This document shows, piece by piece, positions 18,486 through 27,313 of a stretch of 51,084 nt of DNA. The position numbers and the translations under genes were made by a program. Under the pieces are notes generated by a model. The model saw nothing but the letters and a program-made list of their open reading frames with translations, was not told where the DNA came from and made no database searches. Position 1 is the stretch's first letter. The number at the start of each line of letters is the position of its first letter. Origin of the DNA: Hyphomicrobiales bacterium (GTDB taxonomy: Bacteria; Pseudomonadota; Alphaproteobacteria; Rhizobiales; JAJFHC01); the NCBI GenBank assembly GCA_021775835.1, contig JAJFHC010000064.1, positions 1 through 51,084 of the forward strand, given 5' to 3'.

Positions 18486-18520
18486 GCACTTTTCCCGGTG
18501 CGTCGCAGGCGTCGTGAGCT

Positions 18521-21500
18521 TCATTGTTTGCCGTCGAGGTTTTGATGACTCAACACTTCCTGTCTGATTTGTTTCACTTCATCTGCAAGTTCCTGGCAAT
18601 TGTCTTCCTCATAAAGCTGGATCGCAGCGTCAAGCGATTTGAGACCACTCCTGACCAGATCATCCTTCCCAACACGGCGACCACGACGAATTGCTATCTC
18701 GCCAATCCACCGCTGTGCCAAAGCGCGATCTGTTCTGATTTTGCGATCAAGCGCAAATTCGAAGACAGCCTCCAATTGCTGTTCGGCACGTTCAAGGTTT
18801 TCGGTGACTGTTTCATCTCCCTGCGCTTGATCGAGTTGCACCAGCGCCATTGCCACCTGAAACTGCGATTGCACACGATGCGTCGACAACGTCTCACCGA
18901 CACAAGTCTCGATGACGTCGTCGTATTGCCGAATCACCATTTCGAGAAGCAGAATTTGTTCCGGCCCGGTTTTTCTATCCGCCAGCACTTTGCGGACGCG
19001 CGCAGCACCGCGGGCGGCAATGACCCAGCTGTCGGTTTCACTCCCACGGTCGTATGAAGAAATGCCGTTTTCAAAAGCCGAAATCGCCGCAATCGCGTGT
19101 TTTTCCGCTGCCTTCCCTATAGTCACATTCGCTAGTGTTTCATATGACACGGCGAGGTCGATGTGGAGTTGAGCCCATCGTGCGAGTCCTTCGTTTCTGG
19201 AGTGAATAGCAAGTGCTCCGTTGAAACTGGTTATTGAACGTTCGAGCCACGTATTCCGGTGATTGCCGTCGGCATAGCGAGAGCCGATTCGAAACTGGAC
19301 ATCGCCAAGGTCACGCAGGGCCCTAACCTGAACAGCTGGATAATAGTTATCTGTGAACAGCTCCAATGCCTTGCCATAGGCCTCGACCGCATCACGATGG
19401 TAGCTCTCGGCAAGCACATCGTCGGCCGCGAGTTGAGACATGGCATTAGACGCGTCCCCCAGATCGAGATTCGCATGCGCCCAATCAAGTGGAGAGTCAT
19501 TTTGGGTGAACACCTGGAGCGCATCTGTGTAAGCAACAACCGCTGAGAAATAGGCATCCAGCTGGGGCTGACCATGAGACCATTTTCCAATCATGGCGTA
19601 GGCACGCCCGATGTAGTATTTCTGATCAGCCCACTGTCTGGGCATTCCTGTCTTGGTCTGCACTTCGAGAATCTCTTCACGGTCATCAACGACACCTTCG
19701 TAGGCGGCAACCGCACGATTAGCCTTGGTTTCACGACCGGCACGCAAGTATTTCAGCGCGGCGAGATTCGTCCGTGTCGTTGCCCAGTCTTTTGGCATAG
19801 CCTCCCGAGTTCGGACTTCAAGTGCTTCTTTTGCTGCCATTTCGGCCCGATTGAAAAACCTGTCCTGTTCTTCACCTTCGGATAGGTTGCCAAGTGCGGC
19901 ATATGCGTCGGCGAGATTGTTCTTTCCAATTGCCCAGTTCACCGGATAGGTTTCTCTTGTGAACTGTTCCGACATGGCAACAAAGCTGGCAGCCGCAGTC
20001 TCTAGCAACACTCTGGCCTCTGCGGGCGGCGCCTCTTCGCTTCGGACTCTCTGAATGTTGGCAGCATTCATCCGAACCAGCGCCAAATCGTCGGTCATGT
20101 CATGTTCGACATAAACCTCCATCGCCTTCTGGTACGCGTAGATCGCCTTGTCTTGCCAATAACTTCGGTCATCGGTCATCCGTTCGCTTATGGTTCGAAA
20201 CAGGATGCCACGCATGTTCTGGAGCCTGGCCCAGGAAATCGGGTCGCCATCCCGGTCACAAATCAAGTTGAGGATGTCATGGATGGCAAGTGCCCGGTCA
20301 CGGGCAGCGCCCGACTCATTGCCGCCGGTCCGCACAAAAATAGTTTGCAAGATCTCAGCACGTTGGACCTCTGCTTCGTACCGTTCTGCACTGCGATGCG
20401 AGGTATCTGGGAGAACATTCCATTCCAGAATTGCTGCGGCTTCCCGTAGAGCATCAAGATTGGCAAAGAGAGTGCCGTGAGTTTGCAATGCCGCCGCCTG
20501 TTGAAGGCGCAAATGTCTTCGTTTTTCAATCTCGCTTCGTGGCGCCACTTCAGCTGCTTCGCCAAACAATTGTGCGGCATCAAGGCTGCGTGATCGAGAT
20601 AGGGCAATACTGGCTTCGCTTTCGTACAAGCTGGCAAGATTGTCCGACTCATGCGTTCGACGTTGTGAGATCACATCGAAGTAACGCTCGCGCGCATGGC
20701 GAATCGCGGTTTGCGCCGCTTCAAGCTGCATGATGTCCGCGTTGTCCAGCGCTGCGCGCGCAGCGGCAAGGTCGGGTTCGATTTCAGGCGCCTCGCTGGC
20801 CAGGCTTCGCAGCCGTTCCAGCTCCTCACGGGTCGCCGACAGGTTCAGGCGCGCCTGTGCGATAGCTTGGTTGATCTGATCAGCCGGAACCCCCTCGCCC
20901 ACGATGTCCTTGAGCAGGCCCAGAATTTCCGCCCGGCTGGCGCCATGTTCGATACCCAGTTCACCGACGCGGATGTCGAGTTGATCCGTGCCAGCAGTCA
21001 GGCCAAGTTTTACTGCGATCTGCTCAAGCAGATCCGTCTGCCGGATCTGCGAATCCGCAATCGCATCAACCGCGCCTCGCACGAACTCAAGATCGCCCGC
21101 CATCTGGTCTGACCGCTGGTCAATACGGGTGACGATATCGAGGCCGTCCAGGGCAAGCCCCTCAAGGCTCGACAATTTGGTCGCCGTGAAGATCGAGCGA
21201 AAACGTTCATTGGCCTTGAGTTCTTCGGCGAGAAACAGTCCGAACGCCTCGAACCAGCCAGGCTCATCCTCAACGTTACCCTTGAAGCGGGCGCGAAAAC
21301 TGTCTGGCACCACCGTCGCGCCGAGTTCTTCCTGCAATTCCTCAAGAACGGCATTTTCCGCGGCTGCACGGGACACACCAAGACGGTCACCTGCCGGCTC
21401 TTCAGTTCCATCGGCGAAGGCACCGTCCATACTATCGGAAAGCTTCACCGCAAGTTCTTCCGTAACCGTTATGGACACGCATAGGGACAGGTTGCGGGTA

Positions 21501-21805
21501 ACAAAGGCCTTTGCTTCGGAGATGAATATTTCCGGCTTGTTGATCGGATCCTCAGCCCACTCCGGCAGGGTGCTTCTGTCGAATTGCCGGACAACCAGCT
21601 GCAGTGCCTGAAGCTGGGCTCGGCGCAGTGATCGGGCTGCGTCGTGATTTGCCGGCAGGCCGCGCAGACCGCCGATCCGATTGACCAGTTCACGGGTCAC
21701 ACCTGACAGCGCCCTGTCTGCCAGCCCTTCGACACACCCACCGATAACTGTCTTCAGGCCCGCGCCGGCAATGCCGGCAATTGCCGCGATCGTAAATGGC
21801 TCCAT
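18521..21805 (-). CDS. Large TPR-repeat protein of unknown function, with a Gly/Ala-rich N-terminal helix
   Basis: The protein is 1094 residues. The N-terminus (about 3-35) is hydrophobic and glycine-spaced (FTIAAIAGIAGAGLKTVIGG), resembling a membrane-interacting helix. Residues about 40-270 form an unrecognised helical region, 270-375 a coiled-coil-like linker (REELERLRSLASEAPEIEP), and 375-1080 a long TPR superhelix in which several units share a Trp-Ala motif (PVNWAIGKNNLADAY, PKDWATTRTNLA, PLDWAHANLDLGDA). I see no P-loop, protease, nuclease or CHAT motif. The DNA of the N-terminal third looks clearly more GC-rich than the TPR part. It is convergent with the TIR gene, so co-regulation is not shown. 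Its closest role would be a sensor or scaffold; this is inference. Confidence 0.75.
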   Translation of the reverse strand: MEPFTIAAIAGIAGAGLKTVIGGCVEGLADRALSGVTRELVNRIGGLRGLPANHDAARSLRRAQLQALQLVVRQFDRSTLPEWAEDPINKPEIFISEAKAFVTRNLSLCVSITVTEELAVKLSDSMDGAFADGTEEPAGDRLGVSRAAAENAVLEELQEELGATVVPDSFRARFKGNVEDEPGWFEAFGLFLAEELKANERFRSIFTATKLSSLEGLALDGLDIVTRIDQRSDQMAGDLEFVRGAVDAIADSQIRQTDLLEQIAVKLGLTAGTDQLDIRVGELGIEHGASRAEILGLLKDIVGEGVPADQINQAIAQARLNLSATREELERLRSLASEAPEIEPDLAAARAALDNADIMQLEAAQTAIRHARERYFDVISQRRTHESDNLASLYESEASIALSRSRSLDAAQLFGEAAEVAPRSEIEKRRHLRLQQAAALQTHGTLFANLDALREAAAILEWNVLPDTSHRSAERYEAEVQRAEILQTIFVRTGGNESGAARDRALAIHDILNLICDRDGDPISWARLQNMRGILFRTISERMTDDRSYWQDKAIYAYQKAMEVYVEHDMTDDLALVRMNAANIQRVRSEEAPPAEARVLLETAAASFVAMSEQFTRETYPVNWAIGKNNLADAYAALGNLSEGEEQDRFFNRAEMAAKEALEVRTREAMPKDWATTRTNLAALKYLRAGRETKANRAVAAYEGVVDDREEILEVQTKTGMPRQWADQKYYIGRAYAMIGKWSHGQPQLDAYFSAVVAYTDALQVFTQNDSPLDWAHANLDLGDASNAMSQLAADDVLAESYHRDAVEAYGKALELFTDNYYPAVQVRALRDLGDVQFRIGSRYADGNHRNTWLERSITSFNGALAIHSRNEGLARWAQLHIDLAVSYETLANVTIGKAAEKHAIAAISAFENGISSYDRGSETDSWVIAARGAARVRKVLADRKTGPEQILLLEMVIRQYDDVIETCVGETLSTHRVQSQFQVAMALVQLDQAQGDETVTENLERAEQQLEAVFEFALDRKIRTDRALAQRWIGEIAIRRGRRVGKDDLVRSGLKSLDAAIQLYEEDNCQELADEVKQIRQEVLSHQNLDGKQ

Positions 21806-21948
21806 GCCTCACCTGCCGGATACATCGATCTTCAAAAGGATCATACACCATGCAGCGGCTTTGACATATGTTGGGAGCAACCGTCGAATTAGCCGCTGAA
21901 GAAGGACACGCGTTCATTGGCCTCGGCTGGCCTTGAGCAAGCGCTGGC

Positions 21949-23550
21949 TTAGCCAGGCCGGCAGGATTGACGCACCAGAGCCGCAAAGTCATTCAAGCTC
22001 TGCAGGTCGCACCAACCTGCGATGAAGCGATCCGGACGAACGAGCAGCACACGGCCGGATTGCGCAGCCAGGGGAAATTCACCTTCTGCGGAAAGACGCA
22101 CCGGTGTGCATCTGCATAAAGCGCCGCTCCCGGGATTGGATTCTGTAACCGCAAGGACCACAACACGTGTTACCGGCAGTTCATTCCAGATGCTCTGATC
22201 AAGAGCATTCAGCACCTCGAATGCCTGTCCGCCGATCCCGACCAGGGAAAACCACGGACCCAGGGCTTCGTCCAGTCTGATTTCGTCGCCAGTCATCGTC
22301 GTAACCACGGGCTGTGCCAGAACATGCCCAGTCAGGTCGTCATCACCATCGTCCCTGCGGTACAGCCAGCCTGCCCTGTATGCAGCACTCGGTTTGGGTT
22401 TCATGGCGGAGACTGTGCCGTCAGTCGCGGTATGGCCCATCAACGTTGCTCGGATCGCCTGTTTGGCAACCTCGTCGACGCCACCACGCGGCATGACGAT
22501 TTCTCCCAGCGACACCGCATAATCAATCATATCGATAGTTGGCTGACGCCTTTCGGTCTCATAGGTGTCCAGGATCCCGGTCCCTGCCTTGCCCTTAACA
22601 CCCAGGGCTACCTTCCAGGCCACGTTAAAGGCATCGCGTAGGCCGGCATTCATGCCCTGACCGGCAAAGGGTGGTGACAGATGGGCGGCATCTCCCAGCA
22701 GCGCCACGCGGTTCGAGACCAGTTTGTCCGCGACCCGGGCGTGAAACGTATAGACGGCGCATCGGACAATATCCTCGTCCGCAAAGTCCCGAACGTCGGC
22801 CAGCACCTCCCTGACACGGGCCAGATACGCCATCTGCGCCGGGTCTTCTCCTGGCAACACCATGAATTCATAACGCCTGCCGCCGCCCGGTGCGGGAATC
22901 GACACGGCCGGACGGGCAGGGTCACAGAAGAACTTTGAAAACCGATCCCTATCAGGATCATTGCGTGTATCGATGACGACCCAGTCGCGGCTGTCCGTTC
23001 GCCCTTCCATCGCAATGTCCAGCTGTTCGCGCACCGTGCTGCGCGCGCCGTCGCAGGCCAACAGATATTGAGAATTGACTTGATGCCGCTGGCCATTCTT
23101 ATCCGTTAATGTCGCGAGGACGCCGTCGGCGTCGTGAGAGAAGCACTCCAAGGCTGTTTCAAACTGTTCCGAAACACAGTCGTATCGCTCGAGCCCCTGT
23201 CGCATGATTTTTTCAAGATCGGGCTGCAGAAAAGCGTTGCGTCTCCGGTAGCCGTTCTCCGTGACCGGCGAGTCGACTTCGGCAAAACACTCACCATTGG
23301 GGGCGTAGTACCGGGCGCCGTATCCCGGAATGACGTGAGCGTGGACCTTTTCCGAAAGTCCTACGGCCTGCAATGCCCGAAAACCTTCATCGTCAAGCAG
23401 GATCGCTTTCGGCAGATCAGATGTCGAAGAATTGCGTTCGACCAGAAGTGTCGGCACGCCGTATTGTCCGAGAAGGTTGGCGGTTAACAGCCCGGTCGGC
23501 CCGCCACCGACGATCAGAACGGCAGCTTCAATGGTCTGCACATCTGTCAT
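21949..23550 (-). CDS. FAD-dependent aromatic monooxygenase (MhpA/PheA-like, class A)
   Basis: All three flavoprotein hydroxylase motifs are present: the GxGxxG dinucleotide fold (AAVLIVGGGPTGLLTANLLG), the DG motif (LLACDGARSTVREQL) and the GD motif (RVALLGDAAHLSPPFAGQG). These enzymes use NAD(P)H and oxygen to hydroxylate phenolic rings; MhpA acts on 3-(3-hydroxyphenyl)propionate. The substrate here is not determined. I chose ATG 23550 (533 residues), which places the FAD motif near the N-terminus as usual; the longer frame to 23619 would overlap the upstream gene by 47 bases. It follows the VOC gene by 22 bases, so the two probably form one operon for an aromatic compound. Confidence 0.88.
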   Translation of the reverse strand: MTDVQTIEAAVLIVGGGPTGLLTANLLGQYGVPTLLVERNSSTSDLPKAILLDDEGFRALQAVGLSEKVHAHVIPGYGARYYAPNGECFAEVDSPVTENGYRRRNAFLQPDLEKIMRQGLERYDCVSEQFETALECFSHDADGVLATLTDKNGQRHQVNSQYLLACDGARSTVREQLDIAMEGRTDSRDWVVIDTRNDPDRDRFSKFFCDPARPAVSIPAPGGGRRYEFMVLPGEDPAQMAYLARVREVLADVRDFADEDIVRCAVYTFHARVADKLVSNRVALLGDAAHLSPPFAGQGMNAGLRDAFNVAWKVALGVKGKAGTGILDTYETERRQPTIDMIDYAVSLGEIVMPRGGVDEVAKQAIRATLMGHTATDGTVSAMKPKPSAAYRAGWLYRRDDGDDDLTGHVLAQPVVTTMTGDEIRLDEALGPWFSLVGIGGQAFEVLNALDQSIWNELPVTRVVVLAVTESNPGSGALCRCTPVRLSAEGEFPLAAQSGRVLLVRPDRFIAGWCDLQSLNDFAALVRQSCRPG

Positions 23551-23572
23551 AAGCGGTAGTCCGCGCGCGCTC

Positions 23573-24118
23573 TCAGGTTTCCGCGGCTTTCGCTTCCTCA
23601 ATGCGGTCGCCCTGGGCATTCACGAACGTGCCGTCCTCATCGATCGTTGCCATGTCGCAGAAAATCTCGATCCGGTGATTATCGGGATCAAGCACATAGA
23701 ACGATTCGTTTTCCCCCCAGGAGCCATCGCCTCGTGGGTCCCAGGGACTGTGGACCACCGGCCCGCGCACGACGTCAAGGCCGATCTTCTGCGCGTGTTC
23801 GAGCGTCTCCAGAAAGTCCCCCCGCGTTGCGCACTCGTAGGCGTAGTGATGAAAGGCCGGTATGCCGTCGGTATCGTCCCGCGGGTCTGCCGGCCTCTGG
23901 CGATAGGTTTTGTTCGGATTGTGCACCAGAACAAGATCGTGATGGACACCTCCCAGGCGCATGAACGTGAGCGCCACCGGAATTTGTGCGACCTCCTCGG
24001 ACTCGTGCCGTTCGGAAAGCTTCATGCCCAGAAAATCACGATAGAAGGCTATGGATTTATCCATATCGGAAACTTCCAGTGCGAGATGCTGAAGACGGGC
24101 GACGGCAGGTCCGGGCAT
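23573..24118 (-). CDS. VOC-fold metalloenzyme, likely ring-cleavage dioxygenase
   Basis: This 181-residue vicinal-oxygen-chelate protein has the expected metal ligands H11 (LQHLALEVSDMDKSIAFYRD), H90 or H91 (IPAFHHYAYEC) and E151 (YVLDPDNHRIEIF). The pattern fits a type I extradiol dioxygenase or a glyoxalase-fold relative. Being just upstream of an aromatic hydroxylase suggests that one enzyme adds a hydroxyl and the other opens the ring; this is inference. The single-domain length is shorter than classical two-domain extradiol enzymes. No downstream hydrolase, hydratase or aldolase is in the window, so the pathway is incomplete here. Confidence 0.8.
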   Translation of the reverse strand: MPGPAVARLQHLALEVSDMDKSIAFYRDFLGMKLSERHESEEVAQIPVALTFMRLGGVHHDLVLVHNPNKTYRQRPADPRDDTDGIPAFHHYAYECATRGDFLETLEHAQKIGLDVVRGPVVHSPWDPRGDGSWGENESFYVLDPDNHRIEIFCDMATIDEDGTFVNAQGDRIEEAKAAET

Positions 24119-24225
24119 GTGAGTTGGTTCCTGATTGATGGTGTTTTCCGCGCTGACATTAGGACGATGGTTTCGGTTCTGTCAAAGGCATGATCAACCA
24201 GCGTCAGAGTCGCCATAATTGGTCG

Positions 24226-24450
24226 TCAACCACGTTCCATGCCCAGAAAGGTAAACCGGGGAATTGTCGCACCGTCTTTCTCTACCGTCTCGACAAACAT
24301 CCATGTGGGGCGCACCCAGATCTGGTGATCGTCGTATAACGCCTGATAGACGACCATGTCCTCATGTGTCTCGCTGTGTTTGGCGAATCCCTCGACCCGG
24401 TACTCCCGGCCGCTGTAGTGGCGATAGTAGCCGTTCACGACAGGCTCCAT
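24226..24450 (-). CDS. DUF1653 family protein
   Basis: A 74-residue protein of the DUF1653 type: GYYRHYSGREYRVEGFAKHS, MVVYQALYDDHQIWVRP and a final RFTFLG. The fold is predicted as a small beta barrel; function is unknown, though members are widespread and often annotated only by number. It lies 107 bases upstream of the VOC gene on the same strand and is divergent from the SLC13-type transporter gene. Confidence 0.85.
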   Translation of the reverse strand: MEPVVNGYYRHYSGREYRVEGFAKHSETHEDMVVYQALYDDHQIWVRPTWMFVETVEKDGATIPRFTFLGMERG

Positions 24451-24492
24451 GTTCAGTCTTCCAATCAGTTGCGGTGTTCACGGTGAAATTCC

Positions 24493-24521
24493 GAAACGAT
24501 TTCAGAACGATCCGTTGGAAC
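24493..24521. promoter_or_regulatory. Operator-like motif between DUF1653 and SLC13-type genes
   Basis: The sequence contains AAACGAT (24494-24500), then GAACGATCCGTT (24505-24516). This resembles the TetR-associated site at 44484-44505 (GAACGAT, then GAACGATCGTTC), with single-base insertions. It lies in the 149-base divergent gap where promoters for both genes are expected. Regulation by the same TetR protein is speculation. Confidence 0.25.
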
Positions 24522-24599
24522 GCCGGTTGACGAAATGAGTCAATCGCCGGTTACTTTGGTATATCATGTGGCGAATCTCTAATTGCGCCTCAGGATATC

Positions 24600-26375
24600 A
24601 TGACGACCCAACAGATCATTCTCTTTGTCTTGCTCGCCGCTGTATTTGCCATGCTCGTCTGGGGCAAATGGCGTTATGACCTGATCGCCTTTGGCGCCCT
24701 TGTCGTCGCCCTGATTGCCGGCGTCGTGCCCAAGGACGAAGCGTTCAGTGGCTTCGGCCATCCAGCAACGGTCATTATTGCGCTGGTACTGATCGTCAGC
24801 CGTGGCCTGTCCAGTTCAGGCGCCATCGAAATCGTTACCCGCCACCTGATCGACTCCACGCGCAGCATCTCAGCGCATATCGGGGTCATGTCCGGACTGG
24901 CTGCCGGCCTTTCGGCGATCATGAACAATGTCGGCGCACTGGCACTCCTGATGCCGGTCGATCTCCAGGCGGCCGCCAAGGCCAAGCGCAGCCCGGCGAT
25001 TTCGCTTATGCCCCTGTCCTTCGCATCGATCCTGGGCGGGTTGGTGACTCTGATCGGCACACCGCCAAACATCATCATTGCATCCTATCGCGAGAAGACG
25101 CTGGGCACGCCGTTTTCCATGTTCGATTTCACGCCCGTTGGTGCCGCCTGCGCGGTCGCAGGTGTCACCTTTGTGGCTCTCGTGGGTTGGCGTCTGATCC
25201 CCGCCTCAGCCACTCAACGCAATGCCGGCAATGAACTGGCCGACTTCGAGGGATATGTCGCGGAAGTCCGGGTATCGGAAAAATCCGAAGCCATCGAGCG
25301 CAAGGTCCGCGACCTAGACTCTGAAGCGGAAGAAAACGATGTGGCGATTCTGGGCCTGGTCCGCAACGGGCGGCGCTTGCCGGGCTTTGCCCGCAATGAG
25401 GAACTGCGCAAGGGCGACATACTCGTCCTTGAGGCCAAGCCGGATGGCATTGAGCAGTTTGTCGGCGCCTTGGGCTTGGAATATGTCGGGTCGGAGAAGA
25501 ACAGCGGTCCCCTTGCCAGCAATGTCACGATGATGGAGGTCGTCGTAAAGGAAGACGCCCGCATTGCCGGTCGCTCGGCCATGTCCCTGAAACTGTTGCA
25601 TCGCCATGGCGTCACCCTGCTGGGCGTCTCGCGCCAGGGCAAACGGTTTCATGACCGCGTGCGGCGGCTTGAGGTCCAGACCGGCGATATCCTGCTCCTG
25701 GTCGGTCCCGATGAACGCATGACCGAAATCGCCGGCTGGTTGGGCTGTTTGCCGTTGGCCGATCGCGGCGTGCAGGTCATACAACGCGACAAGGCCTGGC
25801 TGGCCGTTTCGATGTTCATCGGCGCCATTGCCCTGGCAAGCTTTGGCATTCTGTATCTGCCCGTGGCTCTTGCAGCCTGCACTGTTTTGATGGTGGCTCT
25901 GAAGATCGTGCCCCTGCGTCAGGTCTACGAGTCGATTGAGTGGCCCGTCATCGTCCTGCTGGGGTCATTGATCCCGATTGGTGCAGCCCTGGAATCCAGT
26001 GGCGGAACCACTCTGATCGCCAACGGCATCCTGGACCTGGCGCAAGGTTTGTCGCCGGCCGTGGTCCTGTTCCTGCTGGTCGTCGTCACAATGACCCTGT
26101 CGGACGTGCTCAACAACACGGCAACGACGGTTGTCGCTGCACCAATCGCCATCGATATGGCCAACCGGCTCCAGGTTAATCCCGATGCATTCCTGATGGG
26201 CGTCGCGGTGGCTGCCTCATGCGCCTTTCTCACACCGATCGGGCACAAGAACAACACGCTGATCATGGGTCCTGGCGGCTACCGTTTCGGTGATTACTGG
26301 CGCATGGGACTGCCTCTGGAGATCATTGTGATCGCCGTCGCCATGCCAATGCTGCTGTGGGTCTGGCCTCTGTGA
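24600..26375 (+). CDS. SLC13/DASS-type membrane transporter with two RCK-C domains
   Basis: The 591-residue protein has hydrophobic halves (about 1-205 and 395-591) flanking two cytosolic TrkA-C/RCK-C-like domains (about 215-300 and 305-385, including GDILLLVGPDE). The half-membrane loops carry family blocks: GLSAIMNNVGALALLMPV, LIGTPPNIIIASYR, and in the second half DVLNNTATTVVAAPIA and AFLTPIGHKNNTLIMGPGGY. This is the anion/Na+ symporter architecture used for sulfate, dicarboxylates or tellurite-like anions; the substrate cannot be read here. An AGGA ribosome site precedes the ATG. It is divergent from DUF1653 and converges on the YkuD genes. Confidence 0.88.
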   Translation: MTTQQIILFVLLAAVFAMLVWGKWRYDLIAFGALVVALIAGVVPKDEAFSGFGHPATVIIALVLIVSRGLSSSGAIEIVTRHLIDSTRSISAHIGVMSGLAAGLSAIMNNVGALALLMPVDLQAAAKAKRSPAISLMPLSFASILGGLVTLIGTPPNIIIASYREKTLGTPFSMFDFTPVGAACAVAGVTFVALVGWRLIPASATQRNAGNELADFEGYVAEVRVSEKSEAIERKVRDLDSEAEENDVAILGLVRNGRRLPGFARNEELRKGDILVLEAKPDGIEQFVGALGLEYVGSEKNSGPLASNVTMMEVVVKEDARIAGRSAMSLKLLHRHGVTLLGVSRQGKRFHDRVRRLEVQTGDILLLVGPDERMTEIAGWLGCLPLADRGVQVIQRDKAWLAVSMFIGAIALASFGILYLPVALAACTVLMVALKIVPLRQVYESIEWPVIVLLGSLIPIGAALESSGGTTLIANGILDLAQGLSPAVVLFLLVVVTMTLSDVLNNTATTVVAAPIAIDMANRLQVNPDAFLMGVAVAASCAFLTPIGHKNNTLIMGPGGYRFGDYWRMGLPLEIIVIAVAMPMLLWVWPL

Positions 26376-26404
26376 GGAACAGACAGAACACGATTTAAAG
26401 GCGA

Positions 26405-27199
26405 CTACTTCAACCTGGAAATAAGCACCGCGCCTGTTGGATCGATCTTTCCCGAAGACGCCACCCGCTGGAAATGGGACGGCACTTTCTCCGGTTTGCG
26501 GAAGAAGACATAGCGCTTGTTTTCCACGCCGATCAGCGGCGGACGCTTGGTCTTTTCAAAGATGTCATATCCCTGCTTGAGGTTCTTCCAGAACCCATGC
26601 CATTTACCGCCCTTGTGGATAGCAACACTTTCGCTGGTCATGCGAAACGGAAAGGCATGGACCGGAAACGCCCGTTGCCCGGCCAGGAATGCATTGCGCG
26701 CCAGAGCGTATATTTCTTCCACCGACTCGTTGGTAACGGCATAGCAGCCTGCCGAACTGCACCCGCCATGGACCATCAGATGCTTGCCGGTGCGCTCATG
26801 GGCTGTGTCATAGGCGTTGGGATAACCGATATTGAACGACAGGTGATATTTGCTGTTGGGATTCATCTGCCCCCTGGTGATGACGTAAAATCCTTCGGGC
26901 GCCTGTTTGTCTCCCTCCTTCTCCTTGGGTCCAAGGGCCCCCGACCAACTGCACACGTCATAGGTCTTGAAGAGAGTGTAATCGCCGGACGGTTTCCGCA
27001 GCCAGACCTCCATGGCAGAGTCCTGCTTGAATATCCGCACGAACATCGCAGCGCCCGGTTTCAACCCTTTCTCAGCAAGCAGTGCCTTGGCTTCCTTGGA
27101 GAGCGGTGTTTGATGTTTGGGTGTACCGAACAGGCATCCCGTCAGGGATACGGCAAGCAGGCATCCGGCAATAAAACGTACAGCAAGCCGAAAGCTCAT
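26405..27199 (-). CDS. YafK-like L,D-transpeptidase-family lipoprotein
   Basis: The YkuD catalytic motif is MVHGGCSSAGCYAVTN, with the histidine and nucleophile cysteine in place. Upstream are the family blocks VRIFKQDSAMEVWL and APEGFYVITRGQMNPNS. From ATG 27199 the N-terminus reads MSFRLAVRFIAGCLLAVSLTGC, a lipoprotein signal with a lipobox ending at Cys; a longer start at 27235 with a GGGG-type ribosome site is also possible. Enzymes of this group act on peptidoglycan cross-links or on the bond to Braun lipoprotein (E. coli YafK removes the latter). It is followed upstream by a paralogue, 114 bases away from this start. Confidence 0.88.
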   Translation of the reverse strand: MSFRLAVRFIAGCLLAVSLTGCLFGTPKHQTPLSKEAKALLAEKGLKPGAAMFVRIFKQDSAMEVWLRKPSGDYTLFKTYDVCSWSGALGPKEKEGDKQAPEGFYVITRGQMNPNSKYHLSFNIGYPNAYDTAHERTGKHLMVHGGCSSAGCYAVTNESVEEIYALARNAFLAGQRAFPVHAFPFRMTSESVAIHKGGKWHGFWKNLKQGYDIFEKTKRPPLIGVENKRYVFFRKPEKVPSHFQRVASSGKIDPTGAVLISRLK

Positions 27200-27313
27200 G
27201 GCTTTACACCGCCTGTTCTCAGTTTTCACTTCCATGGAGCCCCATGACATATGCTGACGGTTATCAAACTCTTAAAATTTTGGCCAGACACAATCTCATG
27301 ATCATGCACAGGT

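Noticed and set aside
18486..18520. Bidirectional terminator between the convergent TIR and TPR genes
   Set aside because: The 35-base gap has only a four-base stem (GCAC/GTGC) and no U-tract.
16131..21805. Phage or integrative element around the TIR/TPR pair
   Set aside because: No integrase, transposase, tRNA or direct-repeat boundary was seen; XerD at 29.3-30.3 kb has a housekeeping context.
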